Shown: one piece after another, positions 55,147 to 63,638 of the stretch | Numbering within the stretch: position 1 is the stretch's first letter | Layout: the number at the start of each line of letters is the position of its first letter | Assembly: GCF_000737335.2 (NCBI RefSeq) | Contig: NZ_JMCC02000104.1 | Span: 1 to 64,000, forward strand | Origin: Enhygromyxa salina | GTDB lineage: Bacteria; Myxococcota_A; Polyangia; Nannocystales; Nannocystaceae | Direction: 5' to 3' | DNA length: 64,000 nucleotides | Translations under genes and position numbers: made by a program | The notes under the pieces: generated by a model | What the model was told of the DNA's origin: nothing | What the model saw: only the letters and a program-made list of their open reading frames with translations | The model's database searches: none

Positions 55147-56445
55147 CTAGCCGAAGTCGTCGAACATGACGTTCTCGGGCTCGACGCCGAGCTCCAACGC
55201 CATCTTGATCACGGCCGCGTTCATCATGGGTGGCCCACAGATGTAGAATTCGCAGTCCTCGGGGGCCGGGTGGTCCTTGAGGTACATGTTGTAACAGACC
55301 TGGTGGATGAAGCCCTTGGGGCCCGTCCAGTTGTCCTCGGGGAGCGGATCCGAGAGCGCCAGCGTCCACGTGAAGTTGGGGTACTCGGCGGCGATCCCAT
55401 CGAAGTGATCGATGTAGAAGGCCTCTGTCATCGAGCGCGCGCCGTACCAGAAGCTGACCTTGCGCTTGGTCTCGATCCGCTTGAACAGATCGAAGATGTG
55501 CGAGCGCATGGGTGCCATGCCGGCGCCGCCGCCGATGAACACCATCTCTGCGTCGGTGTCGCGGGCGAAGAACTCGCCGTAGGGGCCCGAGATCGTGACC
55601 TTGTCGCCCGGCTTGAGGCTAAAGATGTACGACGACATCTGGCCCGGCGGCACATCGGGCTGGCGCGGCGGAGGCGACGCGATGCGCACGTTGAGCATGA
55701 TGATGCCCTTCTCCTCCGGGTAGTTGGCCATCGAGTAGGCGCGAACGACGTCCTCTTCGACCTTCGAAGTGAAGCGCCACTGGTCGTACTTGTCCCAGTC
55801 GCCGCGGAATTTCTCTTCGATGATGAAGTCCTTGTAGTGGACGGTGTGCGGCGGGCACTCGATCTGGATGTAGCCACCCGCGCGGAACGGGACCTCTTCG
55901 CCCTCGGGCAACTCGAGGATCAGCTCCTTGATGAAGGTCGCTACGTTGTGGTTGCTGCGGACCTTGCACTCCCACTTGCGGACGCTGAAGATCTCGGGCT
56001 CGACCTCGATCTTCATGTCCTCCTTGACCTTGACCTGACACGAGAGCCGACAGCCGTCGCGCATCTCGCCGCGGCTGAGCCAGCCGACCTCGGTCGGGAG
56101 CACGGCGCCGCCGCCCGAGTGGACGTGGACCTTGCAGACCCCGCACGAGCCCATGCCGCCGCAGGCGGACGGGATGAAGATCTTGTTGGCGGCCAGGGTG
56201 TTGAGCAAGGTCGAGCCAGCCGGGACCTTGAGGGCCTTGCTCGCGTCGTCGTTGACCATGATCGTGACGTCGGCCGTGTTGACCAGCTTGCTGCGGGCAA
56301 ACACGATCACGACGACCAGCGCGAGGACCACGCCAACGAACATGCCGGTCGAGAGCGCGACCATCATGGCGTCGGACATGGGCGCGGCCGCAGCGGCTGC
56401 GGGCGCCTCGAGCACGAGTTGAACTGCTGATAGAGCTGTGAGCAT
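55147..56445 (-). CDS. nqrF: Na+-NQR subunit F
   Basis: 432 aa. N-terminal membrane helix at about 25-50, then a plant-type 2Fe-2S ferredoxin domain with C95-x5-C101-x2-C104 and a fourth ligand in 'DGCRLSC'. The FAD domain has 'RAYSMANYPEE' and the NAD domain has 'FIGGGAGMAPMRSH' and 'GPPMMNAAVIKMALELGVEP'. It takes hydride from NADH and feeds electrons through FAD and 2Fe-2S into the complex. It begins 15 bp after nqrE. The region between it and apbE (126 bp) has no gene. Confidence 0.96.
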   Translation of the reverse strand: MLTALSAVQLVLEAPAAAAAAPMSDAMMVALSTGMFVGVVLALVVVIVFARSKLVNTADVTIMVNDDASKALKVPAGSTLLNTLAANKIFIPSACGGMGSCGVCKVHVHSGGGAVLPTEVGWLSRGEMRDGCRLSCQVKVKEDMKIEVEPEIFSVRKWECKVRSNHNVATFIKELILELPEGEEVPFRAGGYIQIECPPHTVHYKDFIIEEKFRGDWDKYDQWRFTSKVEEDVVRAYSMANYPEEKGIIMLNVRIASPPPRQPDVPPGQMSSYIFSLKPGDKVTISGPYGEFFARDTDAEMVFIGGGAGMAPMRSHIFDLFKRIETKRKVSFWYGARSMTEAFYIDHFDGIAAEYPNFTWTLALSDPLPEDNWTGPKGFIHQVCYNMYLKDHPAPEDCEFYICGPPMMNAAVIKMALELGVEPENVMFDDFG

Positions 56446-56460
56446 CTTGAGCGTCCTCCC

Positions 56461-57060
56461 CTACAGCGAGATGCCGCCGAACATCATGAACCCGATGGCC
56501 ATGAGCCCGGTGACGATGAAGGTGATGCCGAGGCCACGCAGGCCCGCGGGGACGTCGGAGTAGTGCATCTTCTCGCGGATCGCGGCCAGCGCGATGATCG
56601 CCAGCGCGAACCCAACCCCCGAGCCAAACCCAAACACGGCCGAGTCGACGACGTGATAGTCGCGGTCGACCATGAACAAGCTGGCCCCCAAGATCGCGCA
56701 GTTGACCGCGATCAAGGGCAAGAACACGCCAAGCGCCGCGTACAGGCCAGGCGCGTGCTTCTCGAGCGTCATCTCGACGATCTGCACGACCGCAGCGATC
56801 GTTCCAATGAAGGTCAGAAAGTTGAGGAACGACAGATCCACGCCATTGAGGAAGTACGAGTCTTCCTTCAGCAGGCCGTGATAGATCGCGGAGTTGAGCG
56901 GACAGGTCACCGCCAGCACGAACACCACGGCGAGCCCAAGCCCGGCGGAGGTCTTCACCTTCTGCGAGACCGCCAGGAACGAGCACATGCCCAAAAAGTA
57001 GGCCAGGGCCATGTTCTCGATGAACACGGACTTGGTCAGGAGACTTAGATAGTGCTCCAT
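56461..57060 (-). CDS. nqrE: Na+-NQR subunit E
   Basis: 199 aa, normal length, six membrane spans. Conserved 'FLGMCSFLAVSQKV' near residue 25 contains the Cys that with NqrD ligates the intramembrane iron, and 'NCAILGASLFM' the second. It starts 3 bp after nqrD (TAA, then ATG). NqrD and NqrE are inverted-topology paralogues that form part of the Na+ route. Confidence 0.96.
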   Translation of the reverse strand: MEHYLSLLTKSVFIENMALAYFLGMCSFLAVSQKVKTSAGLGLAVVFVLAVTCPLNSAIYHGLLKEDSYFLNGVDLSFLNFLTFIGTIAAVVQIVEMTLEKHAPGLYAALGVFLPLIAVNCAILGASLFMVDRDYHVVDSAVFGFGSGVGFALAIIALAAIREKMHYSDVPAGLRGLGITFIVTGLMAIGFMMFGGISL

Positions 57061-57063
57061 GGC

Positions 57064-57687
57064 TTACTTCTCCTCGACGAGCGTGGGGTTGATGGTGCGC
57101 ATGATCCAGATCGCCACGGCGATCAAGAAGAACGCGGCGGGGGCCAGGACCATGAGGCCGTTGGGGGTGTACCAGCCACCGTCGGTGACCAGCGGCATGA
57201 CCGTGATGCCAAGCACCTTGCCGGCGCCGAACAGCTCGCGGACGAAGCCGACCGAGATCAGGATCAGGCTGTAGCCCAGCCCGTTGCCGACCCCGTCGAT
57301 GAAGCTTGGCCACGGCTCGTTCTGCATCGCGTAGGCCTCGGCGCGGCCCATCACGATGCAGTTCGTGATGATCAGCCCGACGTAGACCGACATCTGCGCG
57401 GCGACGTCGTAGACGAAGGCCTTGAGCACCTGGTCGGTGATGATCACCAGCGAGGCGATGATCGTCAGCTGCACGATGATGCGGATGCTGGACGGGATGC
57501 GGTCGCGGATCAGGCTGATCGAGAAGTTGGAGAGCGCGACCACGACGGTCAGCGCGATCGACATCACGATCGCCGTCTCGAGCTTGCTGGTCACCGCCAG
57601 CGCCGAACACACGCCGAGCACCTGAACGGCGATCGGGTTGGTGTTCAACAGCGGATCGAGCAGGACTTCCTTAGCTTTTTTCGCCAT
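57064..57687 (-). CDS. nqrD: Na+-NQR subunit D
   Basis: 207 aa, normal length, six spans. Conserved 'LGVCSALAVTSKLETAIVM' has the first iron-ligating Cys and 'LIITNCIVMGRAEA' the second. The ATG overlaps the nqrC stop (TAATG), so translation is coupled. Confidence 0.96.
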   Translation of the reverse strand: MAKKAKEVLLDPLLNTNPIAVQVLGVCSALAVTSKLETAIVMSIALTVVVALSNFSISLIRDRIPSSIRIIVQLTIIASLVIITDQVLKAFVYDVAAQMSVYVGLIITNCIVMGRAEAYAMQNEPWPSFIDGVGNGLGYSLILISVGFVRELFGAGKVLGITVMPLVTDGGWYTPNGLMVLAPAAFFLIAVAIWIMRTINPTLVEEK

Positions 57688-58541
57688 TAGGTGCCCTCGG
57701 GGTTGGCTGGTTGGCCAGGATTGGGATCAGTGGGGGCCGCGGCGCCGCCGAGAATCTCGGGCGGGCCCTGTTCGCGGACCTTGGCGAGGAACGGACCGAA
57801 GCCGTTCTCACCGAGCCAGAACTCCATCATGTTGGTCACGCCGCGGCTGGTGATCGTGGCGCCGGACAGCGCGTCGACCTGGTGCTCGCCGCTGGCGTTC
57901 TTGACGACGGCGATCGCAACCTCGTCGCTGCCCTCGGCGAACGCCTTCTTGCCCTTCCACGAGCCCTTCCAGACCGGGTTGTCGACCTCGCCGCCAAGCC
58001 CAGGGGTCTCGGCGTGCTTGTAGTAGGTGATGCCCGAGATCGTGCTGCCGTCGGCCTCCATGGCCAGGTAGCCGAACAAGAAGCCCCACAGGCCGTAGCC
58101 CTCGACCGGGATGATGATCTTCTTGACCGCCCGCTTGTCGTCGACGAGGTAGTAGACCTTGCCCACGGTGGGCAGGAACCGGACCTTGGCCTCGTTGGGC
58201 GGGGCCGCGAGCCCGGCCGCTTGGGCAGCCTTCATCGGGTCGTACTCGACGGGGCCGACGCCATCGACCTCGGCGATTGGATCACCGGTCTTCAGGTCGA
58301 TGAGCTGCGGGACCAGGCGCTGCTCGAACAGGCCCTGAATCTCTGCGTTGGGCAGATTCTGGCCGGGCCGGAGCAGCCCCGCGACGTCGAGCACCTTCTT
58401 TTGGCGATCGACCGTGGCGTTCTCTGTTTGGCGATCCTTGAGGAAGATCGCGGCGCCCGAGACCCCGAGCGAGCACACCAGGCACACGCCGATCGCGAAC
58501 CCAGCGATGTACCCGGGAGAGTCTTTCTTGGACGTGGCCAT
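57687..58541 (-). CDS. nqrC: Na+-NQR subunit C (covalent FMN)
   Basis: 284 aa, a little longer than usual (about 257). One N-terminal membrane helix (about 10-30) precedes a periplasmic FMN-binding domain with 'DALSGATITSRGV', where the Thr of SGAT(I)T is the covalent FMN site made by ApbE. An insert of Pro/Gly-rich residues is at the C-terminus ('GGAAAPTDPNPGQPANPEGT'). Start and stop overlap the neighbours by one base on both sides (TAATG). Confidence 0.95.
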   Translation of the reverse strand: MATSKKDSPGYIAGFAIGVCLVCSLGVSGAAIFLKDRQTENATVDRQKKVLDVAGLLRPGQNLPNAEIQGLFEQRLVPQLIDLKTGDPIAEVDGVGPVEYDPMKAAQAAGLAAPPNEAKVRFLPTVGKVYYLVDDKRAVKKIIIPVEGYGLWGFLFGYLAMEADGSTISGITYYKHAETPGLGGEVDNPVWKGSWKGKKAFAEGSDEVAIAVVKNASGEHQVDALSGATITSRGVTNMMEFWLGENGFGPFLAKVREQGPPEILGGAAAPTDPNPGQPANPEGT

Positions 58542-59809
58542 TAGTGCGCCTCCTTCCCGGCTGCCCCAGCTGCGGCGGGTAGCCCGGCGTCATAGCGCGC
58601 GTTGCGGCGCTTGACGTTGGCCTGGACCACGACGTGGTCGATCAGGGGAGCGAACATGTTCATGAACAAGATCGCCAGCATCATGCCCTCTGGGTAGCCA
58701 GGGTTGACGACCCGGACCAGGACCACGAACACGCCGATGAAGAAGCCGTAGACCAGCTTGCCGATGTCGGTGAAGGCCGACGAGACCGGGTCGGTGGCCA
58801 TGAACACCATGCCGAACGCCCACCCGCCGAGCACCATGTGCCACTCGGGGCCCATGGCGAACATCGGGTTGGTGTCGGAGCCGATCGCGTTGAGGCCCAG
58901 CGCCATCAGCACGGTCCCGCCGATCACGCCGGCCATGGTCCGCCACGAGCCGATCTTGGTCACGACCAGGATCACGGCGCCAACGATGCACAAGAGCGCG
59001 GAGGTCTCGCCCATCGAGCCCGGGACCACGCCGATGAACGAGTTCATCCACAGATCCGAGTTGGCCTCGAGCGCGGCCATGCCCTGGTTCGCGTCAGCGG
59101 CGACGGCCAGCCAGGTCGCCCCGGTGAACACGTCGGTGTTCTCGGCGGCGACCCACACGGCGTCACCCGACATCGCGGCCGGATACGCGAAGAACAAGAA
59201 CGCCCGCGAGACGAGCGCGGGGTTCATGACGTTCATGCCGACCCCGCCGAACACCTCTTTGCCCAGGATCACGCCAAACGCGATGCCGACCGCGACCATC
59301 CACAGCGGAATGGTGGGCGGCAGCGTGAGCGCAAACAAGAACCAGGTGACGAGGAAGCCCTCTGTGACCTCGTGGCGGCGAATGATCGAGAAGATGAGCT
59401 CGATGTGGCCGCCGACCAGGCCGACCGTCAGCCAGACCGGGAAGAAGTAGAGGAAGCCCAAGAACCCGCACGCGAACGGGTTGCTGACGCTGTAGTCGAG
59501 ACCCAGCGCCTCGAACACCCAGCTCTGCCAGTTGCCGAGCGGCGCGGCGCCCTGCCCGATTGCGAGCGCGGCCTGGTAGCCGGTGTTCCAGCAGGCGAAC
59601 AGACAGATCGGCAGCAGCGCGATGACGACCGTGATCATCATGCGCTTTTGGTCGAGGTGATCCCGCACGTGGGAGGCGGCTTTGGTCACCGACCCGGGCG
59701 TGTAGAGGATCGTGTCTGCGGCCTCGTAGGCCGGATATAGGGCTTCGTACTTGCCGCCCTTTTCAAAGAGGTGCGAGACCTTGTCGAGTTGTTGGCGCAG
59801 GAAGTCCAT
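58541..59809 (-). CDS. nqrB: Na+-NQR subunit B (covalent FMN, riboflavin)
   Basis: 422 aa, multi-span RnfD/NqrB family. N-terminal cytoplasmic helix, then ten or so membrane segments. 'TDVFTGATWLAVAADA' contains the GAT motif with the Thr for covalent FMN. Also seen are 'GGVGMNVMNPALVSRAFLFF' and 'FAMGPEWHMVLGGWAFGMVF'. NqrB carries the main Na+ channel and the quinone site. It starts 6 bp after nqrA. Confidence 0.96.
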   Translation of the reverse strand: MDFLRQQLDKVSHLFEKGGKYEALYPAYEAADTILYTPGSVTKAASHVRDHLDQKRMMITVVIALLPICLFACWNTGYQAALAIGQGAAPLGNWQSWVFEALGLDYSVSNPFACGFLGFLYFFPVWLTVGLVGGHIELIFSIIRRHEVTEGFLVTWFLFALTLPPTIPLWMVAVGIAFGVILGKEVFGGVGMNVMNPALVSRAFLFFAYPAAMSGDAVWVAAENTDVFTGATWLAVAADANQGMAALEANSDLWMNSFIGVVPGSMGETSALLCIVGAVILVVTKIGSWRTMAGVIGGTVLMALGLNAIGSDTNPMFAMGPEWHMVLGGWAFGMVFMATDPVSSAFTDIGKLVYGFFIGVFVVLVRVVNPGYPEGMMLAILFMNMFAPLIDHVVVQANVKRRNARYDAGLPAAAGAAGKEAH

Positions 59810-59815
59810 CGGCGA

Positions 59816-61201
59816 TCAGCCTTCCTTCCAGATGGTTTCGAGGTTCGCCCGCAAGACAGGACCGTAGTCCTGCTTGCCGGGGCACACGAAGGTGCAGAGG
59901 GCGACGTCCTCTTCGTCGAGCTCGAGCACGCCGAGCTCTTCGGCGCGACCGACGTCGTTGACGAGGATCGCTCGCAACAAGAAGGTGGGGAGGATGTCGA
60001 ATGGGAACACCCGTTCGAACATGCCGATCGGCACCATGTACCGATGCGACCCGTTGAGCGCGGTGGTGAAGTCGAAGGTCTTGCCGGGGGTCAGCGCCGA
60101 GGCGAACGCGCCCGAGGTCGAGTACTGGTCGAAGCCGGGCTTGACCCAACCTAGCAGCTCGCGCTCACGACCTTCGCGCAGCGCGCTGACCTGCAGGTGG
60201 TAGCGACCGAGGTAGCCGTGGACCTCGCCCATTGCGGTGCGGCCGGTCAGCACCGAGCCGGAGATGACCCGGTTCTCGACGTTGGTGAGCGCGCCTTCGA
60301 CGAGCTGGTCGATGAACGCGCCGAGCCGCGTGGTCAGCAGCTTGGGCGCGCGCACGGTCGGGCCGGCCAGGCTCACGACCCGCTCGACGTCCAAGCTGCC
60401 CGTGCTGAACAGCCGGCCGATCAGGACCACGTCCTGGTAGCCGAGGTGCCACACGGTCTTCTTGCGGCTGACCGGATCCAGGGTGTGGATGTGAAAGCCG
60501 ACGGTGCCCGCGGGGTGTGGCCCGTGAAATTCTTCGAGCTGAACGTTGGAGATCTTGCCGGTCGGGATCTTGGTCCCGGCGCCCTTGCAAACGAAGACCT
60601 TGCCGGTGGTCAGCTTGGCGACCACGGCGAGGCCGGCCTCGAAGTCTTTCTCGCGACCGGCGAGCACCTTCTCTACATCGGGCGCGTGCGGGTTGGTGTC
60701 CGAAGCGGTCACGAACACCGAGTGCGGCGCGTCGGAGCTGGGCGGCGGCACGCGACCAAACGGCCGGGCTCGGATCGCCGTCCACATGCCCGACTCTTGC
60801 AGCAGCGCGACGACTTGATCGCGCGTGAGCTTGTCGGTCTTGGTGCCCTTCTCGTAGCTGGCGAAAGACTGCAGTTCTTCGGGCTTGGGCGTGCCTTCAC
60901 GCTCGCTGGCGCTGAGCTCGATCACGACCGACTGCAGCGAGCGAAACTCGCCACGGTTGATCGCGCTGACGATGCCGGCACCGGGTGCGGTGAAGCGAAC
61001 GCCCTCGCTCTTGCGGTCCTCGAACAGCAGCTGCCCGCGCTTGACGGCCTCGCCAACCTTGACGTGCATCCGCGGCTTCATGCCCGGATAGTCGGCGGCG
61101 AGGATCGCCACGTGGGTGGGCTTGGGCGCGGCGGCGACCTTCTGCTCGGGCGCGCCGTTGATCGGCAGGTCCAGGCCCTTTTTGATCGTGTGTACGGCCA
61201 T
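59816..61201 (-). CDS. nqrA: Na+-NQR subunit A
   Basis: 461 aa from ATG 61201 (a longer frame to 61261 adds non-homologous residues). N-terminal 'MAVHTIKKGLDLPINGAPEQ' and 'YPGMKPRMHVKVGEAVKRGQ' are the family start. The protein is soluble, bound to the cytosolic face, and has no cofactor motif; it contributes to quinone binding. It is the first gene of nqrABCDEF, and the promoter should lie in the 240 bp shared with the divergent dehydratase gene. Confidence 0.95.
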   Translation of the reverse strand: MAVHTIKKGLDLPINGAPEQKVAAAPKPTHVAILAADYPGMKPRMHVKVGEAVKRGQLLFEDRKSEGVRFTAPGAGIVSAINRGEFRSLQSVVIELSASEREGTPKPEELQSFASYEKGTKTDKLTRDQVVALLQESGMWTAIRARPFGRVPPPSSDAPHSVFVTASDTNPHAPDVEKVLAGREKDFEAGLAVVAKLTTGKVFVCKGAGTKIPTGKISNVQLEEFHGPHPAGTVGFHIHTLDPVSRKKTVWHLGYQDVVLIGRLFSTGSLDVERVVSLAGPTVRAPKLLTTRLGAFIDQLVEGALTNVENRVISGSVLTGRTAMGEVHGYLGRYHLQVSALREGRERELLGWVKPGFDQYSTSGAFASALTPGKTFDFTTALNGSHRYMVPIGMFERVFPFDILPTFLLRAILVNDVGRAEELGVLELDEEDVALCTFVCPGKQDYGPVLRANLETIWKEG

Positions 61202-61442
61202 GTCTGAACGGCTGCGGATCGGTCCGCAGGCGGCCGCTTTGTACCCGCTCCATCCCGACAACGGAAGCGCTTCGCTCGTGTCTAATTTCGATGCTCGATC
61301 TTGGCTAGCTCATCGCGGTCGGGCGCCTCATCGGGCGCATCGAACGCTAGCCAACGTGCAGCCCCCTGCACATTGAGCTAGCTCACCGATGTGGGTGGCT
61401 CGCGGATCTGCGATAGTCGATCGCGTGAACCGCCAAGGCCCG

Positions 61443-62471
61443 ATGTCGCCGCAGACGTCCCCTGCACCGCTCGAGACGTCTGCGTGGACCGGGCCGACCT
61501 CGCTCGAGGCGATTCGAGCGGCCCGCGCCTCGATCGAGGCGTGGATCGTCGAGACCCCGCTGTGGGCCTGGCGCAGCCCCACCCTCTCGTCGCGGCGGGA
61601 AACCGACACCCCGGTCTGGCTCAAGCTCGAGCTGCTGCAGCGCGCGGGCAGCTTCAAGCCTCGCGGCGCGCTCACGGTCATGCGGACGCTCGACGCAGAC
61701 GCGCTCGCCCGCGGCGTCACGGCGATCAGCGCGGGCAACCACGCGATGGCGGTCGGGTACGCCGCGCAGGTGCTCGGGACCACCGCGAAGGTCGTGATGC
61801 CCAACAACGCCAACCCCGGCCGGATCGAGGGCTGCCGCCGCTACGGCGCCGAGGTCGTGCTGGTCGAGGACGTCCACGCCGGGTTTCGCCGGGTCGAGCA
61901 GATCGCCGCGGACGAAGGTCGGACCTTCGTGCACCCCTTCGAGGGCCCGCTGACCGCGCTCGGCACCGCGGGGGTCGGGCTCGAGCTGATCGAGCAGGCC
62001 CGCGCGGCCGGGACCGATCTCGACGCGGTGATCGTGCCGATCGGCGGTGGGGGTCTGTGCGCGGGTGTGGCCGCAGCCGTGAAGCTCGCCGCGCCCAACT
62101 GCGAGGTGTTCGGGGTCGAGCCGATCGGGGCCGACAGCATGCACCGCAGCTTCGCCGCGGGGGCGCCCGCTTCGATCGACGCCGTGCGCACGATCGCCGA
62201 CAGCCTGGGCGCTCCGTATGCGAAGCCGTATAGCTTCGAGCTGTGCCGCGCCAACGTGGACGAGTTGGTCCTCGTCGATGATGATCAGCTGCGCGACGCG
62301 ATGCGGCTGCTGTTTCGGGACGCGAAGCTCGCGGTTGAGCCGGCCGGAGCCGCGGCTACGGCTGCGCTGCTTGGGCCGCTGCGTGCGCGACTCGTCAACG
62401 CGAAGGTTGGTGTGGTCGTGTGCGGCAGTAATATTGATGAGGCCAGCTTCGCGGCGCTGCTTGGGCTGTGA
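61443..62471 (+). CDS. threonine/serine dehydratase-family PLP enzyme
   Basis: 342 aa from ATG 61443, which has AAGG six bases upstream; GTG 61425 and ATG 61389 are in frame. Fold-type II PLP enzyme: 'LLQRAGSFKPRGA' with the PLP Lys, 'ISAGNHAMAVGYAA', the Gly loop 'VPIGGGGLCAG', and 'VVVCGSNID' near the end. There is no C-terminal ACT regulatory domain, so it is the catabolic-threonine-dehydratase or serine-racemase type, and the substrate cannot be fixed from sequence. It is divergent from nqrA. Confidence 0.88.
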   Translation: MSPQTSPAPLETSAWTGPTSLEAIRAARASIEAWIVETPLWAWRSPTLSSRRETDTPVWLKLELLQRAGSFKPRGALTVMRTLDADALARGVTAISAGNHAMAVGYAAQVLGTTAKVVMPNNANPGRIEGCRRYGAEVVLVEDVHAGFRRVEQIAADEGRTFVHPFEGPLTALGTAGVGLELIEQARAAGTDLDAVIVPIGGGGLCAGVAAAVKLAAPNCEVFGVEPIGADSMHRSFAAGAPASIDAVRTIADSLGAPYAKPYSFELCRANVDELVLVDDDQLRDAMRLLFRDAKLAVEPAGAAATAALLGPLRARLVNAKVGVVVCGSNIDEASFAALLGL

Positions 62472-62487
62472 GCGGCTGGGAACCGCA

Positions 62488-62763
62488 TCAGCCCTCCTGC
62501 CCCTGAGTTTCCTGGGAAGGGTTCTTGCCGGCTCGGGCCCGACGCCGAAGTGCGGCTTCGATGGCGACGTTCAGAACCAACGTGAGCCCGGCCGCGACCA
62601 AGCCCGCGACCAGTGGGCGCAGCTCGAGCCAGACCACGACGAAGACGACCGCGAAGGTCCAACCGAACACGATCTTCTTTACCCTGCCCCACTCGCGCTG
62701 TTGCAGGGGAAACAGCGTGCGACCGGGCGAGACCAGGCGTGCGTCATTCGGGTCGTCGTTCAA
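62488..62763 (-). CDS. small membrane protein, two spans
   Basis: 91 aa if started at TTG 62763, whose T-T-G-A overlaps the preceding stop. Two adjacent hydrophobic segments ('IVFGWTFAVVFVVVWLEL' and 'LVAGLVAAGLTLVLNVAIEA') follow a soluble start, and a basic C-terminus 'LRRRARAGK' follows. The longer frame to 62991 mirrors the neighbour. The non-ATG start makes this moderate. It is the last gene of the right-edge minus-strand chain. Confidence 0.55.
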   Translation of the reverse strand: MNDDPNDARLVSPGRTLFPLQQREWGRVKKIVFGWTFAVVFVVVWLELRPLVAGLVAAGLTLVLNVAIEAALRRRARAGKNPSQETQGQEG

Positions 62764-63032
62764 TCGCAGTACTCCTCCAGCGCGTCCGCTCCGATCGCTC
62801 CTGCTGCGGCCCCCGCATCCGGAGGGCGAGCGCCACAACACGCCACAGCGGTGCTCGCCACGACACCGGTCCAGATGTACTTCCCTGCTCGATCGATGCT
62901 TTCGGCGAGCGCGGCGGACTCGGCCAACGTGATCCCGAACACCCGCCTCAGCGCCCGCTCGACGCCGTTCGCCGAGGTCAACCCTGACCACGTTCGGCAG
63001 CCGGGCGGGTGGATGTCCCGCATCGAGGTCAT
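62760..63032 (-). CDS. small hypothetical protein
   Basis: 90 aa, ATG 63032, which overlaps the upstream stop as ATGA. The first 50 residues are polar with 'ALRRVFGITLAESAALAESI'; one hydrophobic stretch 'YIWTGVVASTAVACCGA' follows, and the end is Ala/Gly-rich. No family is recognised. Confidence 0.6.
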   Translation of the reverse strand: MTSMRDIHPPGCRTWSGLTSANGVERALRRVFGITLAESAALAESIDRAGKYIWTGVVASTAVACCGARPPDAGAAAGAIGADALEEYCD

Positions 63033-63298
63033 AGCTCCGTCAGCGAGTGGCGGACTTCGTAGGTGGTACCGTCGCGGGTGTAGCGAATTACAGATGTCTC
63101 AGTGTCACGATCGACGATGAGTTGGGCGCCGACGAGGTCCGCGAAGTCCGGGTTGAGCTGGCCGTAGAGGTTTAGAATCATGTATTCGCCCGACTTTACC
63201 GGCTCGAGTTCGCCACAGTTGAATCGGCAGCCCGTGACCTGGCCAAGGCCGATCAACAACAGGATCGTGCTCAGCCAGGCTGCAAATCGATCGGTCAT
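63029..63298 (-). CDS. small hypothetical lipoprotein
   Basis: 89 aa from ATG 63298 with GAGG upstream. Signal peptide and lipobox 'GLGQVTGC', then 'RFNCGELEPVKSGEYMILN' and a beta-rich body ending 'YTRDGTTYEVRHSLTEL'. Stop and next start overlap (ATGA). Function unknown. Confidence 0.65.
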   Translation of the reverse strand: MTDRFAAWLSTILLLIGLGQVTGCRFNCGELEPVKSGEYMILNLYGQLNPDFADLVGAQLIVDRDTETSVIRYTRDGTTYEVRHSLTEL

Positions 63299-63300
63299 CA

Positions 63301-63591
63301 CTATTCCGTCCTCTCGAGTTCGAATTTTTGCCCCTCGAAATGTAGCTCCTGCATACCTTCGATGTAGGGAGAAGCCAGGTTCGACCAGCGTTCTTGCTCT
63401 TGGATAGCATCACCAGGACCATCGAGTACCGTAACGACTGGGTCGACGAGGTCGAGGAGTTCGCCGAACCCACACGACGAAGCCCCGTGCACGGGCGTGC
63501 TGTATATCACAACCATCGTGATGAACGCGCTGATTAACAGTGTTGCCCGGCGTCGTGCCGAACATGGGGCAGTTGTCGTTGAGATCGTCAT
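63301..63591 (-). CDS. small exported hypothetical protein
   Basis: 96 aa from ATG 63591 (the frame is open to 63642). A basic N-terminus and hydrophobic segment 'ATLLISAFITMVVIYSTPVHG' look like a signal peptide, followed by 'SSCGFGELLDLVDPVVTVLD' and a charged tail. It sits between the metallopeptidase fragment and the lipoprotein with almost no spacing. Function unknown. Confidence 0.55.
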   Translation of the reverse strand: MTISTTTAPCSARRRATLLISAFITMVVIYSTPVHGASSCGFGELLDLVDPVVTVLDGPGDAIQEQERWSNLASPYIEGMQELHFEGQKFELERTE

Positions 63592-63638
63592 CTGGAGCAG
63601 CCATGGCTGCTGTGGTCGGGCGTTTGCATGTTCCTCCG

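Noticed and set aside
55619..57610. 663-codon minus-strand frame over nqrD-nqrF
   Set aside because: Same strand but a different frame from the nqr genes, which have full family motifs; Arg/His-rich filler.
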